This document shows positions 1-6,960 of a DNA stretch of 7,834 bases, one piece after another. Made by a program: the position numbers and the translations under genes. Positions within the stretch are counted from its first letter, which is position 1; each line of letters starts with the position of its first letter. This DNA comes from Deltaproteobacteria bacterium (GTDB lineage: Bacteria > Desulfobacterota > Desulfobacteria > C00003060 > C00003106): the NCBI GenBank assembly GCA_019314005.1, contig JAFDAE010000160.1, forward strand, positions 1-7,834, in the 5' to 3' direction. Under the pieces are notes generated by a model, which saw only the letters and a program-made list of their open reading frames with translations, made no database searches and was not told the DNA's origin.

Positions 1-897
1 GTTAAGCAGTTGGGAAATGATATCAACACACGGATTACTGTTATCAATGCCCAGGGAGTAGTCTTGGCAGATTCTGAAAACGACCCGCACCTTATGGAGA
101 ATCATAAGACAAGACCTGAGATAGCCCAGGCATTACAAGGGAGCATCGGTACATCGATACGCTATAGCACGACCGTGAAGGAGGAAATGCTCTATGTCGC
201 AGTGCCGATTGAACAGGGTGACATTATAGGTGCTGTGAGAACGAGTCTGTTCTTAGAAGATATCAACAGCCTCCTTGCTGAGTTAAAATTGAAGATCGCA
301 CAGGTGGCATTGATTATACTTGGTATATCACTCATAGGCGCCGGCGTTTTTTCTCGAAGTCTTTCAAGGCCGATCAGAGAACTGAGCGCGGCTGCCCGGC
401 GCACAGCAGCGAGAGACTTCAGCGTACGGGTCTTTTTAAAAAACAGAGACGAACTAAAAGATCTTGCAGATAGCTTCAATTATATGAATAGCGAGATTAG
501 CACGTTGGTCAGCGAACTATCAAATCATAAGGATAAATTAAAGGGGATCATTTCCTCAATCCAGGAAGGGCTTGCTGTTTTTGATAGAGAGGGGAAAATC
601 GTTCTTAGCAATGAGAGTTTTGAAACGATGATTCAGGAGGAAAATGTTGAGGGAAGATTCTACTGGGAAGTTTTAAGAAGTCCCACATTTGGAGAACTCA
701 TTAAAAAGGCGCTGCGAGAAAAGAAAAACCGGGTTGAGGAGATAGAATTATACGATAAAGTCTTTTTGTGCAGCGCGACATTTTTGAGATCAAGAAAAGA
801 GGTTGTGGCTATCTTTCATGATATAACGGCGAGTAAGCGGGTTGAAAAAATAAAAAGAATGTCTCCCATGAACTGCGCACTCCCCTCACTGCGGTAA
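1..897 (+). pseudogene. phoR: PhoR-type sensor histidine kinase, sensor half (5' end outside window; frame broken near 858)
   Basis: This is the input half of a membrane-bound phosphate-sensing histidine kinase. The frame is open from base 1, so the true start lies upstream. The TTG at 10 is not a convincing start. Numbering from that TTG, residues 1-92 resemble the extracytoplasmic sensor of PhoR-like kinases (TVINAQGVVLADSENDP, then LYVAVPI). Residues 96-114 form one membrane helix, about 115-168 are a HAMP linker (SRPIREL...DELKDLADSFNYM), and about 177-275 are a PAS domain (GIISSIQEGLAVFDREGKIV...AIFHDIT). The frame then runs into VEKIKR and off-frame residues, stopping at TAA 895-897. 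The kinase core continues in another frame from 858. PhoR identity is inferred from domain order and the pst genes downstream. A different Cache-HAMP-PAS kinase is possible but less likely. Confidence 0.85.
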
Positions 898-1508
898 AAG
901 GGTTTGTAGAGACGTTGGAGGAGCAAGTAGATGAAGAAAATCTGCGCTATGTGGAGATTATCAAGAGGCACACCGATCGCCTTATATATATTGTTCAAGA
1001 TTTACTGGCGTTATCCGAGCTTGAGGAAAGCGGCGTAACCTTGAAATTAGAAGATGTTGACGTGAGCGACGTGCTCGAAAGCGTCCTCGGTATATTTGAG
1101 CAAAAGCTCCAAGACAAGGGCATCACTTTAAAACGTGAAGTAGAACCCGGTTTGCCTTGTCTTAAAGGCGATCCCTTTAAGTTAGAGCAGATGTTTATAA
1201 ATCTCATAGATAATGCCATTAATTACACAGAAAAAGGATCGATTGTTATATCGATAGGCCGGAAGGACAATCGGATAATGATCCAGGTGAGGGACACTGG
1301 AAACGGTATCCCAGAGGATGATCTCCCCAGAATTTTTGAACGCTTTTATGTTGTTGACAAGTCCCGATCACGAAGACTCGGCGGAACCGGACTGGGGCTT
1401 TCCATTGTAAAGCACATTGTTTTATTGCACAACGGAACAATAGATGTGAAAAGTATGCCCGGCACTGGTACAATATTTTTTATTTCCTTTCCTTTTTCCC
1501 GTTCCTAA
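858..1508 (+). pseudogene. phoR: PhoR-type histidine kinase, catalytic half (H-box and ATPase domain, shifted frame)
   Basis: This is the continuation of the upstream kinase in a different frame. It begins with the H-box NVSHELRTPLTAVKGFVETL; the phospho-acceptor His codon is 867-869. The dimerisation helix follows (RYVEIIKRHTDRLIYIVQDLL). The HATPase domain is complete: N-box NLIDNAINYT (about 1200-1229), G1 box DTGNGIP (about 1293-1313), F-box region RIFERFYVVDKSRSR, and G2 box GGTGLGLSIVKHI (from about 1380). Stop is TAA 1506-1508. Relatives carry a D-F-V-A type tetrapeptide between KIKR and NVSHE. It is absent here, which fits a deletion of about 13 nt. The only visible restart, TTG 915, lies after the His codon, so a separately translated fragment could not autophosphorylate. 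As written the two halves cannot make a functional kinase. Confidence 0.85.
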
Positions 1509-1513
1509 TTTTT

Positions 1514-1557
1514 TTAACCAAAAATTAACTTTTCCTTTATACGCCTTTAATAATCGA
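1514..1557 (+). promoter_or_regulatory. Candidate Pho box: TTAAC-type direct repeats, 11-bp period
   Basis: Four T-rich half-sites start exactly 11 bp apart: TTAACC (1514), TTAACT (1525), TTTATA (1536) and TTAATA (1547). The first two are strong and the last two degenerate. PhoB/PhoP-family regulators bind direct repeats one helical turn (11 bp) apart, and TTAACA-like repeats are the known form for Bacillus PhoP. The 16-mer TTAACCAAAAATTAAC is identical to one in front of pstS. The site follows the kinase stop and precedes the porin, so the porin is the likely target, about 320 bp downstream. A weak TAATCT at 1563-1568 could serve as -10. Confidence 0.6.
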
Positions 1558-1591
1558 GTGTGTAATCTCCAATACTGATGGCTTCGTAAGA

Positions 1592-1623
1592 AGTTCAAGA
1601 ACTCCTTCTCCTCTGGTGGGAGA
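1592..1623. repeat. Small inverted repeats flanking the G-rich repeat
   Basis: AGTTC (1592-1596) and GAACT (1599-1603) form a short inverted repeat. It is followed by TCTCC (1607-1611) and GGAGA (1619-1623) with a 7-nt loop, extendable by one wobble and one G-C pair. No T-run follows, so a rho-independent terminator for the kinase gene is not supported. The stretch from about 1577 (GATGGCTTCGTAAGAAGTTC) looks like a remnant of an interspersed intergenic repeat. That resemblance is from memory and unverified. Confidence 0.35.
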
Positions 1624-1822
1624 GGATTGGGGTCAATGTTGTTGACTTAAGGAAAATCATGTTTGTTATTGAATATCGAATATTGAACAAGGAATGTCGA
1701 ATTATGAAGTTTAATAAGGTGTTCCATTACTTCGATATTCATTATTCCTTGTTCGAAATTCTGCGGTTCAAAACTAAATGTGCTTAAGTCAACAGTATTG
1801 AGGGTTAGGGTGAGGGGGGATA
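1601..1822. repeat. C-rich/G-rich intergenic repeat split by a 169-bp insertion
   Basis: The left part (about 1601-1632) runs from a CT-rich stretch through GGTGGGAGAGGATTGGGG. The right part (about 1802-1822) continues in the same style with GGGTTAGGGTGAGGGGGG. With the intervening element removed, they join into one continuous purine-strand repeat of a kind common in intergenic DNA of environmental bacteria. The inference is that an older repeat was interrupted. Between 1823 and the porin start I see only an AT-rich leader and the ribosome binding site. Confidence 0.4.
1633..1801. mobile_element. 169-bp MITE-like element with 19-bp terminal inverted repeats
   Basis: The left end is TCAATGTTGTTGACTTAAG (1633-1651). 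The right end, 1783-1801, read on the opposite strand is TCAATACTGTTGACTTAAG, so 17 of 19 bases match. Inside, GAACAAGGAAT (1685-1695) is repeated perfectly inverted at 1744-1754, and GAATATCGA-type motifs occur in both arms, so much of the element is a decayed palindrome. It is too short for a transposase and has no credible ORF. It fits a non-autonomous MITE or a long-hairpin intergenic repeat. I could not identify a clean target-site duplication. It sits between the candidate Pho box and the porin and lengthens that leader. Confidence 0.65.
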
Positions 1823-1875
1823 TAGGGTGCATTATTTTTCGCTCAATTAGTGTTAAATTTTACTTGGGAGTAACC

Positions 1876-2472
1876 ATGATGAAAAGATTATCGGTAAGTC
1901 TATTTATTTGTATGAGTTTCGTTTTTTTGGCCGGCGTTCAGGTCAAGGCAGGCAGCCTGGCGGACATCCTGAAAGAAAAGGGAATCATCACTGCTGAGGA
2001 AGCCGACGAAGTCAGCAAGGATCAGGCGAAAGAAAAGAGTTTTAAGTTGTTAAACAACCTAAAATGGTCAGGAGACCTGAGACTTCGTCATGATACACAG
2101 TGGAGAGAGACGGACAGTGACGATTACGATCGCAACCGTGAGCGGTTCCGTCTTCGTTTCGGTTTCACAACAAAACCGACCGAGACCACAAAACTCGGGG
2201 TGCGGCTTGCATCCGGGTCAGGGTATCAAAACACCACAAATCAAAGTTATGACGGACATGCACGGGGGAAAGAGATTTTTATCGACAAGGCTTACGCGTC
2301 ATGGAAGCCTGCCGATTTCTTTAAGATCACAGGCGGCAAACATAAGAATCCCTTGCTCACTACGCCGCTGGTCTGGGATCCTGATGTCAATCCTGAGGGA
2401 TATTCCGAGGAACTTAAGTTGAAGGTGACCCCTGCTTGCGTATCAATTAGGTTTCGTGATCAAGCCCTCTAA
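1876..2472 (+). pseudogene. Porin_5-like outer-membrane porin, N-terminal part (frame broken near 2428)
   Basis: Translation probably starts at ATG 1876 or ATG 1879, with GGGAG at 1866-1870 as ribosome binding site. The protein opens with a Sec signal peptide (MMKRLSVSLFICMSFVFLAG...VKA, cleavage near residue 25). A short mature N-terminal segment follows (LADILKEKGIITAEEADEV). Beta-barrel strands with alternating residues begin at WSGDLRLRHDTQW and RNRERFRLRFGFTTKP. The section FIDKAYASWKPADFFKITGG and LVWDPDVNPEG is typical of the putative porin family Porin_5. After EELKLKV (about residue 184) the frame gives unrelated residues and stops at 2472, while porin-like coding resumes in another frame at 2429. 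The position behind a candidate Pho box suggests a phosphate-starvation porin. Substrate specificity cannot be read from the sequence. Confidence 0.75.
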
Positions 2473-3109
2473 AAAAGTCAAATTGGAAGTTGCCGGTACT
2501 TATTATGATTTTAAAAACCTGGACAAACTTGAGTGGGAGACCGGGGTGCTGAGTGATAAGACAGAGTTTTTGGGGTACAATCATTCGCACAGCCAACAGA
2601 TGATCTTCGACAGCAACCAAAAGCTTCTCAACGAATTTGGCTGCTGGGAGGTTGCAGTAAATCTCAAGGTGAAAGATGCCCTGCCGGTACCCTTTTCCAT
2701 CTTCGGAAACTATATCAAGAATTCAGAGGCTGATATCAGTGACCTTATTAACAAAGGGGTTGCCACAGTAGATAGTGACCCTGCGGATCTTGCCGTCTAC
2801 GGAAGTGATGATCGCGACACCGGGTGGCTTGTCGGTTTCTCAGTAGGGAGCAAAAAGAAAAAAGGGGATTGGCGCGCAAAATACCATTACCAGGTATTAG
2901 AAGATTATGCCTTCCCGGCTGTGTTTGTCGACTCTGACTTTCATGACGGCGGCACCAATAATAAGGGGCACTATGTCCAGGGCCTTTACTGTCTTACTGA
3001 TAATATTCAAGCCAGGGCTACAGGGTTCTTTACCGAGCGTGAAGATGAAAGCAAGGATGGAAAGAAGGATGAAGACCGTGTACAATTGGACATCGTAATA
3101 GCCTTTTAA
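2429..3109 (+). pseudogene. Porin_5-like outer-membrane porin, C-terminal part (shifted frame)
   Basis: This is the rest of the barrel, in the frame used from base 2429 and preceded in that frame by stop TGA 2426-2428. It opens with PLLAYQLGFVIKPSKKVKLE, then VAGTYYDFKNL, the usual mid-barrel section of the family. Later strands include VAVNLKVKDALPVPFSIFGNYI, DTGWLVGFSVGSKKKKGDW, AKYHYQVLEDYAF and IQARATGFFTERED. It ends in QLDIVIAF, the C-terminal Phe expected for recognition by the BAM assembly machinery. The part that normally links NPEG to the LLAYQLG strand looks too short, so an out-of-frame deletion is more likely than a one-base error. A GTG at 2456 could restart translation, but that product would have no signal peptide and could not reach the outer membrane. 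Confidence 0.75.
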
Positions 3110-3158
3110 TTGTATATAGTTATCTTTTTGAAAGGAACCAGTGCAGTGCTGATGAAAA

Positions 3159-3191
3159 TTAACCAAAAATTAACAAAAACTTAATATAATA
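3159..3191 (+). promoter_or_regulatory. Candidate Pho box upstream of pstS: three TTAAC-type repeats, 11-bp period
   Basis: TTAACC (3159), TTAACA (3170) and TTAATA (3181) start exactly 11 bp apart, each followed by an A-rich spacer. This matches the geometry of PhoB/PhoP direct-repeat binding. The first 16 bases are identical to the array at 1514-1529. The location, about 100-130 bp upstream of pstS, is where a Pho box would be expected. The regulator is not in the window, so binding is inferred. Confidence 0.7.
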
Positions 3192-3202
3192 TTGGTTATA
3201 TT
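3185..3202 (+). promoter_or_regulatory. Candidate -10 elements of the pstS promoter
   Basis: A perfect TATAAT lies at 3185-3190 and TATATT at 3197-3202. In activator-dependent Pho promoters the Pho box replaces the -35 and ends roughly 10 bp before the -10. TATATT fits if all three repeats are occupied, and TATAAT fits if only the first two are. No good -35 is visible at standard spacing. Either choice gives a leader of about 80-100 nt before pstS. Confidence 0.45.
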
Positions 3203-3290
3203 CTGGCAAATACCCAGTACCAGGCTTGCCAAGAACCAGCAATCGAATTTGTTTGCACAACAGCCCGTAAAGCTATAAGGGGTATCCAAA

Positions 3291-4340
3291 ATGAAACATA
3301 TTATCAAAATCGCATTCGTACTAATGCTCATATCAGTGCTCTTCATGGGAGGGCCTGTATGCTGGGCAAAGGAAAGCGCACTGTTAGGGGCGGGCGCTAC
3401 CTTTCCCTACCCACTCTATTCTAAGATATTTGATGCTTATTACAAACAACGCGACGTGAAGATCAACTATCAGGCGATTGGTTCCGGTGGGGGTATACGA
3501 CAGCTTATCAACAAGACAGTCGATTTTGGTGCGACTGATGCATTTATGAGCGATAAGGCTTTGAAAAAAGCAGATGGTTCCATTCTCCATATACCTACCT
3601 GCCTCGGTGCAGTAATTGTAACCTATAACCTGCCGGGAAACCCCAAGCTTAAGCTTACTCCGGATATCATTGCTGATATTTTTCTTGGAAAGATAACGAA
3701 CTGGAATGATACTCGTATCAAAGAAATTAACCCGGCCGGCTCCCTTCCGGATATGCATATCGTTGTGGTGCATCGCTCAGACGGAAGTGGCACCACCTTT
3801 ATTTTTAGTGACTATTTAAGCAAGGTGAGCAGTGAATGGAAAGCAAAAATAGGCGCGGGTAAGTCCCTTAATTGGCTTGTCGGCCTTGGAGCAAAAGGGA
3901 ACGCAGGCGTGGCGGGCTTAGTTAAGCAGGTGCCCGGTTCTGTCGGCTATATCGAACTCGTTTATGCGTTGCAGAATAAGATGCCGGTATCTGTTGTAAA
4001 GAATAAATCGGGAAATTTTGTTGCGCCGAGCATGGAATCGGTGAGTCGCGCAGCGGATATCTATTTGCCTGATCATACGCGGGTTTCTATCACCGACACT
4101 GATGCGCAAGAGGGATACCCGATAAGCAGTTTTACCTGGTTGATACTTTATCAAGAACAGCACTACAAAGGGAGAAGCAAAGAGCGGGCTGAGGTGCTGA
4201 TGAAACTATTGTGGTGGGTTGTCCACGACGGACAGGACTTTGCAGAGGCGCTCCACTATGCGCCTCTTCCTAAAGATGCGGTGGAAAAGGCGGAGAGGAT
4301 TTTGCGATCGGTGGTATACGGTGGGGATAAGATATTATAA
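3291..4340 (+). CDS. pstS: Periplasmic phosphate-binding protein PstS
   Basis: This protein captures inorganic phosphate in the periplasm and delivers it to the PstCA channel. The 349-residue length is normal. ATG 3291 is preceded by AAGGGG (3277-3282) 8 nt upstream. Residues 1-26 are a Sec signal peptide (IIKIAFVLMLISVLFMGG...CWA). The Cys at 24 lacks a proper lipobox, so a soluble periplasmic protein is more likely than a lipoprotein. Family motifs in order: GAGATFPYPLYSKI (33-46), YQAIGSGGGI (60-69), VDFGATDA (77-84), GKITNWND (133-140), the phosphate-contacting RSDGSGTT (162-169), and KGNAGVAGLVKQVPGSVGYIE (202-222). It is the first gene of pstSCAB, directly behind a candidate Pho box. 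It appears intact. Confidence 0.97.
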   Translation: MKHIIKIAFVLMLISVLFMGGPVCWAKESALLGAGATFPYPLYSKIFDAYYKQRDVKINYQAIGSGGGIRQLINKTVDFGATDAFMSDKALKKADGSILHIPTCLGAVIVTYNLPGNPKLKLTPDIIADIFLGKITNWNDTRIKEINPAGSLPDMHIVVVHRSDGSGTTFIFSDYLSKVSSEWKAKIGAGKSLNWLVGLGAKGNAGVAGLVKQVPGSVGYIELVYALQNKMPVSVVKNKSGNFVAPSMESVSRAADIYLPDHTRVSITDTDAQEGYPISSFTWLILYQEQHYKGRSKERAEVLMKLLWWVVHDGQDFAEALHYAPLPKDAVEKAERILRSVVYGGDKIL

Positions 4341-4343
4341 AGC

Positions 4344-5213
4344 ATGATACAGGAAAAAATTTTTCAAAATACGCTCTATATTTCCGCATTCTGCGTTGTT
4401 GCTCTGATTATAGCAATTTTTTGCACGCTTCTACACGCGTCATTGCCTGCGATTAAGGAATTTGGCGTAGGCTTTGTGTATGGTAAAGTGTGGGATCCTG
4501 TCTCAGGAGAATTCGGAGCGCTGCCGTTTTTGGTGGGGACGCTTCTTACTTCTTTTCTGGCTCTCATAATATCAATACCGTTTTCTTTAGCCATTGCTAT
4601 CTTATTAGGTGAATATCTTAAAAAAGGGGTTATTGCTACAGTCCTTAAAAGCGCTGTCGAACTGCTGGCAGGGATCCCGTCCATTATCTATGGATTTTGG
4701 GGGCTCTTTGTGTTGGTGCCGATCGTAAGGGATATGGAAATTAAATTGGGCATTATTCCATATGGCGTGGGGATACTCACCGCTTCACTTATTCTTTCCA
4801 TTATGATCATTCCGTATTCGGCATCGATCGGAAGAGAGGTCATAAGATTAGTTCCCGCTGACCTCAAGGAGGCAGCCTTGTCCCTTGGCGCCACACGGTT
4901 TGAGATGATAAAGAAGGTAAGCCTTCCCTATGCCCGTTCAGGAATCTTTGCCGGTATTTTGCTTTCATTGGGGAGGGCCCTGGGAGAGACAATGGCGGTG
5001 ACCATGGTTATCGGAAACTCTAACTTTTTGCCTAAAACTCTTTTTAGCCCTTCAAACACAATGGCAAGTGTCATAGCCAATGAATTTGCGGAGGCTACAG
5101 AAACGTTATATCTTGCGAGCTTGGTAGAAATAGGGCTTCTTCTCTTTATCGTAACGATGATAATCAATATTATCGGCAGGTATATTATCCAGAAAATGAG
5201 TGTGGAAACTTAG
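4344..5213 (+). CDS. pstC: Phosphate ABC transporter permease PstC
   Basis: PstC is one of the two inner-membrane subunits forming the phosphate channel with PstA. It has 289 residues and starts 3 nt after the pstS stop. No strong ribosome binding site is visible, so coupling to pstS translation is likely. About six hydrophobic segments are seen: roughly residues 11-31, 61-88, 107-127, 141-160, 200-225 and 258-280. GIPSIIYG (110-117) and RALGETMA (211-218) are PstC hallmarks; the Arg and Glu of the latter correspond to residues known to matter for phosphate passage in E. coli. The EAA loop that docks on the ATPase is EAALSLGATRFEMIKKVSLP (176-195). The gene ends 1 nt before the pstA ATG. It appears intact. 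Confidence 0.96.
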   Translation: MIQEKIFQNTLYISAFCVVALIIAIFCTLLHASLPAIKEFGVGFVYGKVWDPVSGEFGALPFLVGTLLTSFLALIISIPFSLAIAILLGEYLKKGVIATVLKSAVELLAGIPSIIYGFWGLFVLVPIVRDMEIKLGIIPYGVGILTASLILSIMIIPYSASIGREVIRLVPADLKEAALSLGATRFEMIKKVSLPYARSGIFAGILLSLGRALGETMAVTMVIGNSNFLPKTLFSPSNTMASVIANEFAEATETLYLASLVEIGLLLFIVTMIINIIGRYIIQKMSVET

Positions 5214-5214
5214 C

Positions 5215-6048
5215 ATGAAAGCAAACAACATTCTAGCGCGAATAATAAAGGATAGGGTTTTTAAGGGTGTAACTATTCTTTTTGTCGTGGTATCCATGCT
5301 GCCATTATTATTCATCCTGCTCTATATCATAAGGAATGGTATTGCAGTGATCAACTGGCAATTTCTCGCCGAACTCCCCAAACCTGTCGGTGAGCTCGGC
5401 GGCGGGATTTCGAACGCGCTGGTTGGAACCGGAATTTTGATTCTCAGTGCTTGTCTCTTTTCGATCCCTTTGGGAGTTGCTGCCGGTATCTATCTTTCTG
5501 AACACAGAATAGGAAGACCGGCGTATGCGGTGCGATTGTGCGCGGAGGTATTGCACGGTATCCCTTCAATTGTTATCGGTATTATCGCCTACATATGGCT
5601 GGTTGTTCCAATGGGGACGTTTTCCGCGCTTTCCGGGGGGATCGCGCTCGGTATTATGATGCTTCCGGTCATCGTTCGTACAACGGAAGAGACCCTTAAA
5701 CTGGTTCCCGGAACACTCAAGGAAGCATCTCTTGCGCTGGGTGTGCCGTATTATAAAACGATGCTTAAGGTCATTCTCCCCGCGGGACTCAGTGGTGTCT
5801 TAACCGGAATCTTGCTCAGTATCGCGCGGATCGCGGGCGAAACTGCTCCGCTTCTCTTTACCGCATTCGGCAGCCCCTTTATGGATGTGAATATCCTAAA
5901 ACCGGTGAACTCCATGCCGCTTTTGATCTTCAATTATGCGACAAGCCCTTACCCTGAATGGCATGCATTGGCGTGGGGCGCGTCGTTTGTGCTTGTAGTG
6001 TTCGTACTCACGTTAAATATACTTGCGAAAGTGATAAGTAGAAGATGA
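5215..6048 (+). CDS. pstA: Phosphate ABC transporter permease PstA
   Basis: PstA is the second channel subunit and partner of PstC. I chose ATG 5215, 1 nt after the pstC stop, with GGAAA about 8 nt upstream. The in-frame GTG at 5200 lies inside pstC and would add only MWKLS. This gives 277 residues. Hydrophobic segments lie near residues 19-39, 65-93, 115-132, 139-155, 190-215 and 253-274. Motifs are GIPSIVIG (115-122), the EAA loop [20 protein letters not shown] (170-189) and [10 protein letters not shown] (204-213), including the conserved Arg and Glu. The last codons overlap the pstB start as ATGA. It appears intact. Confidence 0.96.
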   Translation: MKANNILARIIKDRVFKGVTILFVVVSMLPLLFILLYIIRNGIAVINWQFLAELPKPVGELGGGISNALVGTGILILSACLFSIPLGVAAGIYLSEHRIGRPAYAVRLCAEVLHGIPSIVIGIIAYIWLVVPMGTFSALSGGIALGIMMLPVIVRTTEETLKLVPGTLKEASLALGVPYYKTMLKVILPAGLSGVLTGILLSIARIAGETAPLLFTAFGSPFMDVNILKPVNSMPLLIFNYATSPYPEWHALAWGASFVLVVFVLTLNILAKVISRR

Positions 6049-6803
6049 AATCTAAGGTTGTAAGTGTCCAAAATTTTGGCGCCTCTTTTGGTGAGAACCG
6101 CATATTAAAGAATATCAATCTCTCTATCCCGAAAGATAATGTTACCGCAATTATGGGGCCATCGGGATGCGGGAAGACCACTCTTATCCGGTGCGTAAAC
6201 AGGATGCACGAGTTAATATCGGATGCCCACGTGACCGGTAAGATATTTTTATATGACGAAGACGTCTATAGCATGAACCCCATTCTGGTGAGGAGAAAGA
6301 TAGGCATGGTGTTTCAAAGGCCGAATCCATTTCCTACTATGAGCATATACGATAATGTTATAGCAGGGTATAAGCTCAATGGGATTAAACTGCCGAAAAC
6401 CGAACAGGACAGTATCGTCGAGGATGCGTTAAGAAAATCAGCGTTGTGGGATGAAGTAAAGGATTCTTTGCACAGGAAAGGAACATTCCTTTCAGGCGGC
6501 CAGCAGCAGAGGCTCTGCATAGCCCGAGCCTTGGCCATGCAGCCCGAGGTCCTCTTGCTTGACGAGCCTACTTCCGCTCTTGATCCTAAAGCAACTTCGC
6601 ATATCGAAGAGTTAATCGTTGAATTAAAAAAAAGCGTGACAATTATACTGGTTACACATAATATTGCCCAGGCGGCACGAGTTTCCGATTTTACGGCATT
6701 TTTATATCTGGGAGAGCTTGTTGAATTCGGACCAACCAAAAAACTGTTTACCGTGCCTGAAGACAAGAGAACAGAGGAGTATCTAACCGGAAAATTTGGG
6801 TAG
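6045..6803 (+). CDS. pstB: Phosphate ABC transporter ATP-binding protein PstB
   Basis: PstB is the cytoplasmic ATPase that powers PstCA. It has 252 residues, the family norm. ATG 6045 overlaps the pstA stop by 4 nt. All nucleotide-binding motifs are present: Walker A GPSGCGKT (38-45), Q-loop FQRPNPFP (Q at 91), signature LSGGQQQR (149-156), Walker B VLLLDEP (169-175), D-loop SALD (177-180) and switch His (205, [12 protein letters not shown]). VNRMHELI after Walker A and the C-terminal [10 protein letters not shown] are characteristic of PstB. The TAG stop (6801-6803) overlaps the first bases of a 145-bp palindrome. The ending TGKFG is normal, so the element has not truncated the protein. Confidence 0.97.
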   Translation: MKSKVVSVQNFGASFGENRILKNINLSIPKDNVTAIMGPSGCGKTTLIRCVNRMHELISDAHVTGKIFLYDEDVYSMNPILVRRKIGMVFQRPNPFPTMSIYDNVIAGYKLNGIKLPKTEQDSIVEDALRKSALWDEVKDSLHRKGTFLSGGQQQRLCIARALAMQPEVLLLDEPTSALDPKATSHIEELIVELKKSVTIILVTHNIAQAARVSDFTAFLYLGELVEFGPTKKLFTVPEDKRTEEYLTGKFG

Positions 6804-6946
6804 TTGCCATTCAGAAATGGCATATTGCGTCCCGATACTGCGTTCTCCGCAGGTTTCTATCCTCAACGTAGCGTTGCTACGCCTCCGGTAGAAACCTTTG
6901 TGCGGCCTTGTCTCGGAACACAATCTACCGTTTCTGAATGGCAACT
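6802..6946. repeat. 145-bp concentric palindrome (MITE/REP-like) between pstB and phoU
   Basis: The outer arms are AGTTGCCATTCAGAAATGG (6802-6820) and CCGTTTCTGAATGGCAACT (6928-6946), complementary at 18 of 19 positions. The middle arms are AGGTTTCTA (6851-6859) and TAGAAACCT (6889-6897), which are perfect. The inner arms are CGTAGC (6867-6872) and GCTACG (6876-6881) around GTT. All three pairs share centre 6874, so the whole unit is one decayed palindrome. Because of this symmetry both strands read similar peptides (PFRNG...GFY...SEWQL). I regard this as a by-product and not a gene. In RNA it would form a long hairpin between two operon genes and could act in processing, stability or attenuation. 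No target duplication is clear. Confidence 0.75.
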
Positions 6947-6948
6947 GT

Positions 6949-6958
6949 GGAGTGGGAG
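6949..6958 (+). promoter_or_regulatory. phoU ribosome binding site
   Basis: GGAG at 6949-6952, 8 nt before ATG 6961, lies just outside the right arm of the palindrome. A second GGGAG at 6954-6958 is too close to the ATG to be preferred. This site decides the phoU start, because the open frame extends back into the repeat (a GTG at 6898) where no leader is expected to be coding. Confidence 0.6.
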
Positions 6959-6960
6959 TC

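Noticed and set aside
841..870. Programmed ribosomal frameshift in the A-rich run of the kinase gene
   Set aside because: The run is A-rich, but conserved residues before NVSHE are missing, which slippage would not explain. No frameshifting is known for PhoR.
1633..1801. CRISPR array
   Set aside because: The repeats are inverted, not regularly spaced direct repeats with unique spacers.
1647..1832. Minus-strand ORF of 61 codons in the phoR-porin gap
   Set aside because: It lies almost entirely within the repeat element and its right flank, and shows no recognisable protein features.
3360..3366. PstS as a lipoprotein (Cys at residue 24)
   Set aside because: Residues before the Cys (GGPV) do not make a lipobox. 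A signal peptidase I site after CWA fits better.
6898..6960. Upstream GTG start (6898) for phoU
   Set aside because: It would begin inside the palindrome and add residues not found in PhoU. ATG 6961 has a good ribosome binding site and the normal N-terminus.
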